From contig CANQSC010000061.1 in the NCBI GenBank assembly GCA_947626445.1, positions 1-6,162 on the forward strand: a stretch of DNA of 6,162 nucleotides. Direction: 5' to 3'. Position 1 is the stretch's first letter; each line of letters opens with the position of its first letter. The notes under the pieces were generated by a model. It saw only the letters and a program-made list of their open reading frames with translations, searched no databases and was not told the DNA's origin. Shown here piece after piece: positions 5,283 through 6,162 of this stretch. A program made the position numbers and the translations under genes. Source of the DNA: an uncultured Bacilli bacterium. GTDB lineage: Bacteria; Bacillota_I; Bacilli_A; RF39; UBA660.

Positions 5283-6149
5283 TTACACTTTTCTCGTCAA
5301 ATTAATTTGATGTAAACATTCAATAATCTTATCTTGTTCATCTTCATTAACTTTTTGTAAATTTTTAATTAATCCTCTTTTAGTCATAAGAAGGGTTTTT
5401 TTATCATAAGTTAAAATAATATTTGGATTTACTTTTGCTAAATAAATTGGTAATTCTTCTAAATCTTTATTTTCTTTAGTTATCATATTTTGATATTTTT
5501 GATATTCTTCCCATTTTATTTTAGCGAATAATTTAAAAGCATTTGATATATGATAAAATTTATCATAAGACCATGATTCATTTAAAGCATCATTATAAAT
5601 TTCTATAATACTTTGATATTCTTTAATAACCTCATACCAATCATTATTATGATAGTAATTATATTTATCTTCATCCATATCATTAAATAGTAAACTATAT
5701 TTTAATTTATAAAATAATTTATAAGTACGATCTTTAATAAAATTAGATTCCATAATCATTTTTTCATTTGACATATTTGATAAATAATTCCTAATTATTA
5801 TATAGTATTCATATAAATCACTATAATTTTCTTCAGTTAAAACTTTATTATAATTATCTTTATTACTTAAATTATTATAATTAAAATTTATATCTTTAAG
5901 ATTACTAATTATAAGTTCAATATTATTACCATATATATTTGTATTACTATCTATCTTTTTTAAATTACTAATTTTAGTTTTATCTTGCCAATATTGTTTT
6001 TGAACATATTTAAAATATTTATTATAATTAGCATCAATTTTTTTCTGATAATTTTTAATCTTACCAGTATTTTCTTTTTTTAAATCTTTTAATTGTTTTA
6101 ATATTTCTTCTAATTTTTTTAATTCTTCTTCAGTATACCATATATTCAT
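5283..6149 (-). CDS. Uncharacterised protein, Lys/Asn/Tyr-rich, mostly helical
   Basis: I do not recognise this 288-aa protein. It has no signal peptide and no convincing membrane helix, so it is probably cytoplasmic. Residues about 6-65 are dense in Lys and Glu with regularly spaced Leu/Ile and look like a coiled coil. Residues 66-110 are Asn-rich and probably loop-like. About 110-225 carry many Tyr and Trp in helix-like spacing (YSDLYEYYIIIRNYL, NDWYEVIKEYQSIIEIYNDAL). The end (about 235-288) reads like a small mixed alpha/beta segment. No enzymatic motif was found. The start is firm: GGAGG at 6160-6156 lies 6 nt before the ATG. It is co-directional with comEA but separated from it by a promoter and a terminator, so it probably belongs to whatever lies to the right of the window. 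Its codon use is as AT-rich as that of comEC. Confidence 0.75.
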   Translation of the reverse strand: MNIWYTEEELKKLEEILKQLKDLKKENTGKIKNYQKKIDANYNKYFKYVQKQYWQDKTKISNLKKIDSNTNIYGNNIELIISNLKDINFNYNNLSNKDNYNKVLTEENYSDLYEYYIIIRNYLSNMSNEKMIMESNFIKDRTYKLFYKLKYSLLFNDMDEDKYNYYHNNDWYEVIKEYQSIIEIYNDALNESWSYDKFYHISNAFKLFAKIKWEEYQKYQNMITKENKDLEELPIYLAKVNPNIILTYDKKTLLMTKRGLIKNLQKVNEDEQDKIIECLHQINLTRKV

Positions 6150-6155
6150 AATTAC

Positions 6156-6160
6156 CCTCC
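6156..6160 (-). promoter_or_regulatory. Ribosome binding site of the 288-aa gene
   Basis: The - strand reads GGAGG 6 nt before the ATG at 6149. This fixes the start and shows the gene is complete in the window even though its promoter is not included. Confidence 0.75.
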
Positions 6161-6162
6161 AA

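Overview
The window is AT-rich DNA from a low-GC Gram-positive bacterium. It fits the Bacillota/Mycoplasmatota side of the tree, possibly a reduced, uncultured lineage. The grounds are the very low GC content, the Lys/Asn/Ile-rich proteins, TAA as the stop of every gene, Shine-Dalgarno sites matching AAAGGAGGTGATC, and the gene set itself (RNase HIII and a comEA-comEC-holA cluster). Tryptophan is read from TGG in the codons checked, so nothing here demands a recoded UGA. The species cannot be named from this sequence.

Layout: (1) 1-96, the C-terminal end of an unidentified gene on the + strand. (2) A promoter at 152-180, then rnhC (RNase HIII) on + at 199-1140. (3) A perfect 13-bp hairpin at 1126-1157 that holds the stop codons of both convergent neighbours. 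(4) A leftward block on the - strand. Read in its own direction, it runs from an unrecognised 288-aa protein (6149-5283), through a 437-bp intergenic region, to comEA (4845-4156), comEC (4196-2145, overlapping comEA) and holA (2092-1154, with its own extended -10 promoter).

The main point of interest is the intergenic region 4846-5282. It is not empty. It has a near-consensus promoter (TTGACA, 17-nt spacer, TGa-TATATT), then about 285 nt that are much richer in GC than the neighbouring genes and have no credible ORF, then an intrinsic terminator. This looks like a structured noncoding RNA, or a long attenuated leader, upstream of comEA. Hand folding gives two domains. A hairpin loop in the second domain (CUGUCA) is perfectly complementary to the terminator hairpin loop (UGACAG), and both are 6-nt loops closed by U-A, which suggests a kissing-loop contact. 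I do not recognise the RNA with certainty. tmRNA, RNase P RNA, SRP RNA and common riboswitches do not fit; the raiA noncoding RNA family is worth testing but is unproven.

Together, comEA (DNA receptor at the membrane) and comEC (inner-membrane DNA channel) make up the final DNA-import step of natural transformation. holA (clamp-loader delta subunit) follows comEC as in many Bacillota, but the usual comEB is missing and rpsT does not follow holA. If the RNA is a cis-acting leader, its terminator would gate the uptake genes, while holA could still be expressed from its own promoter.
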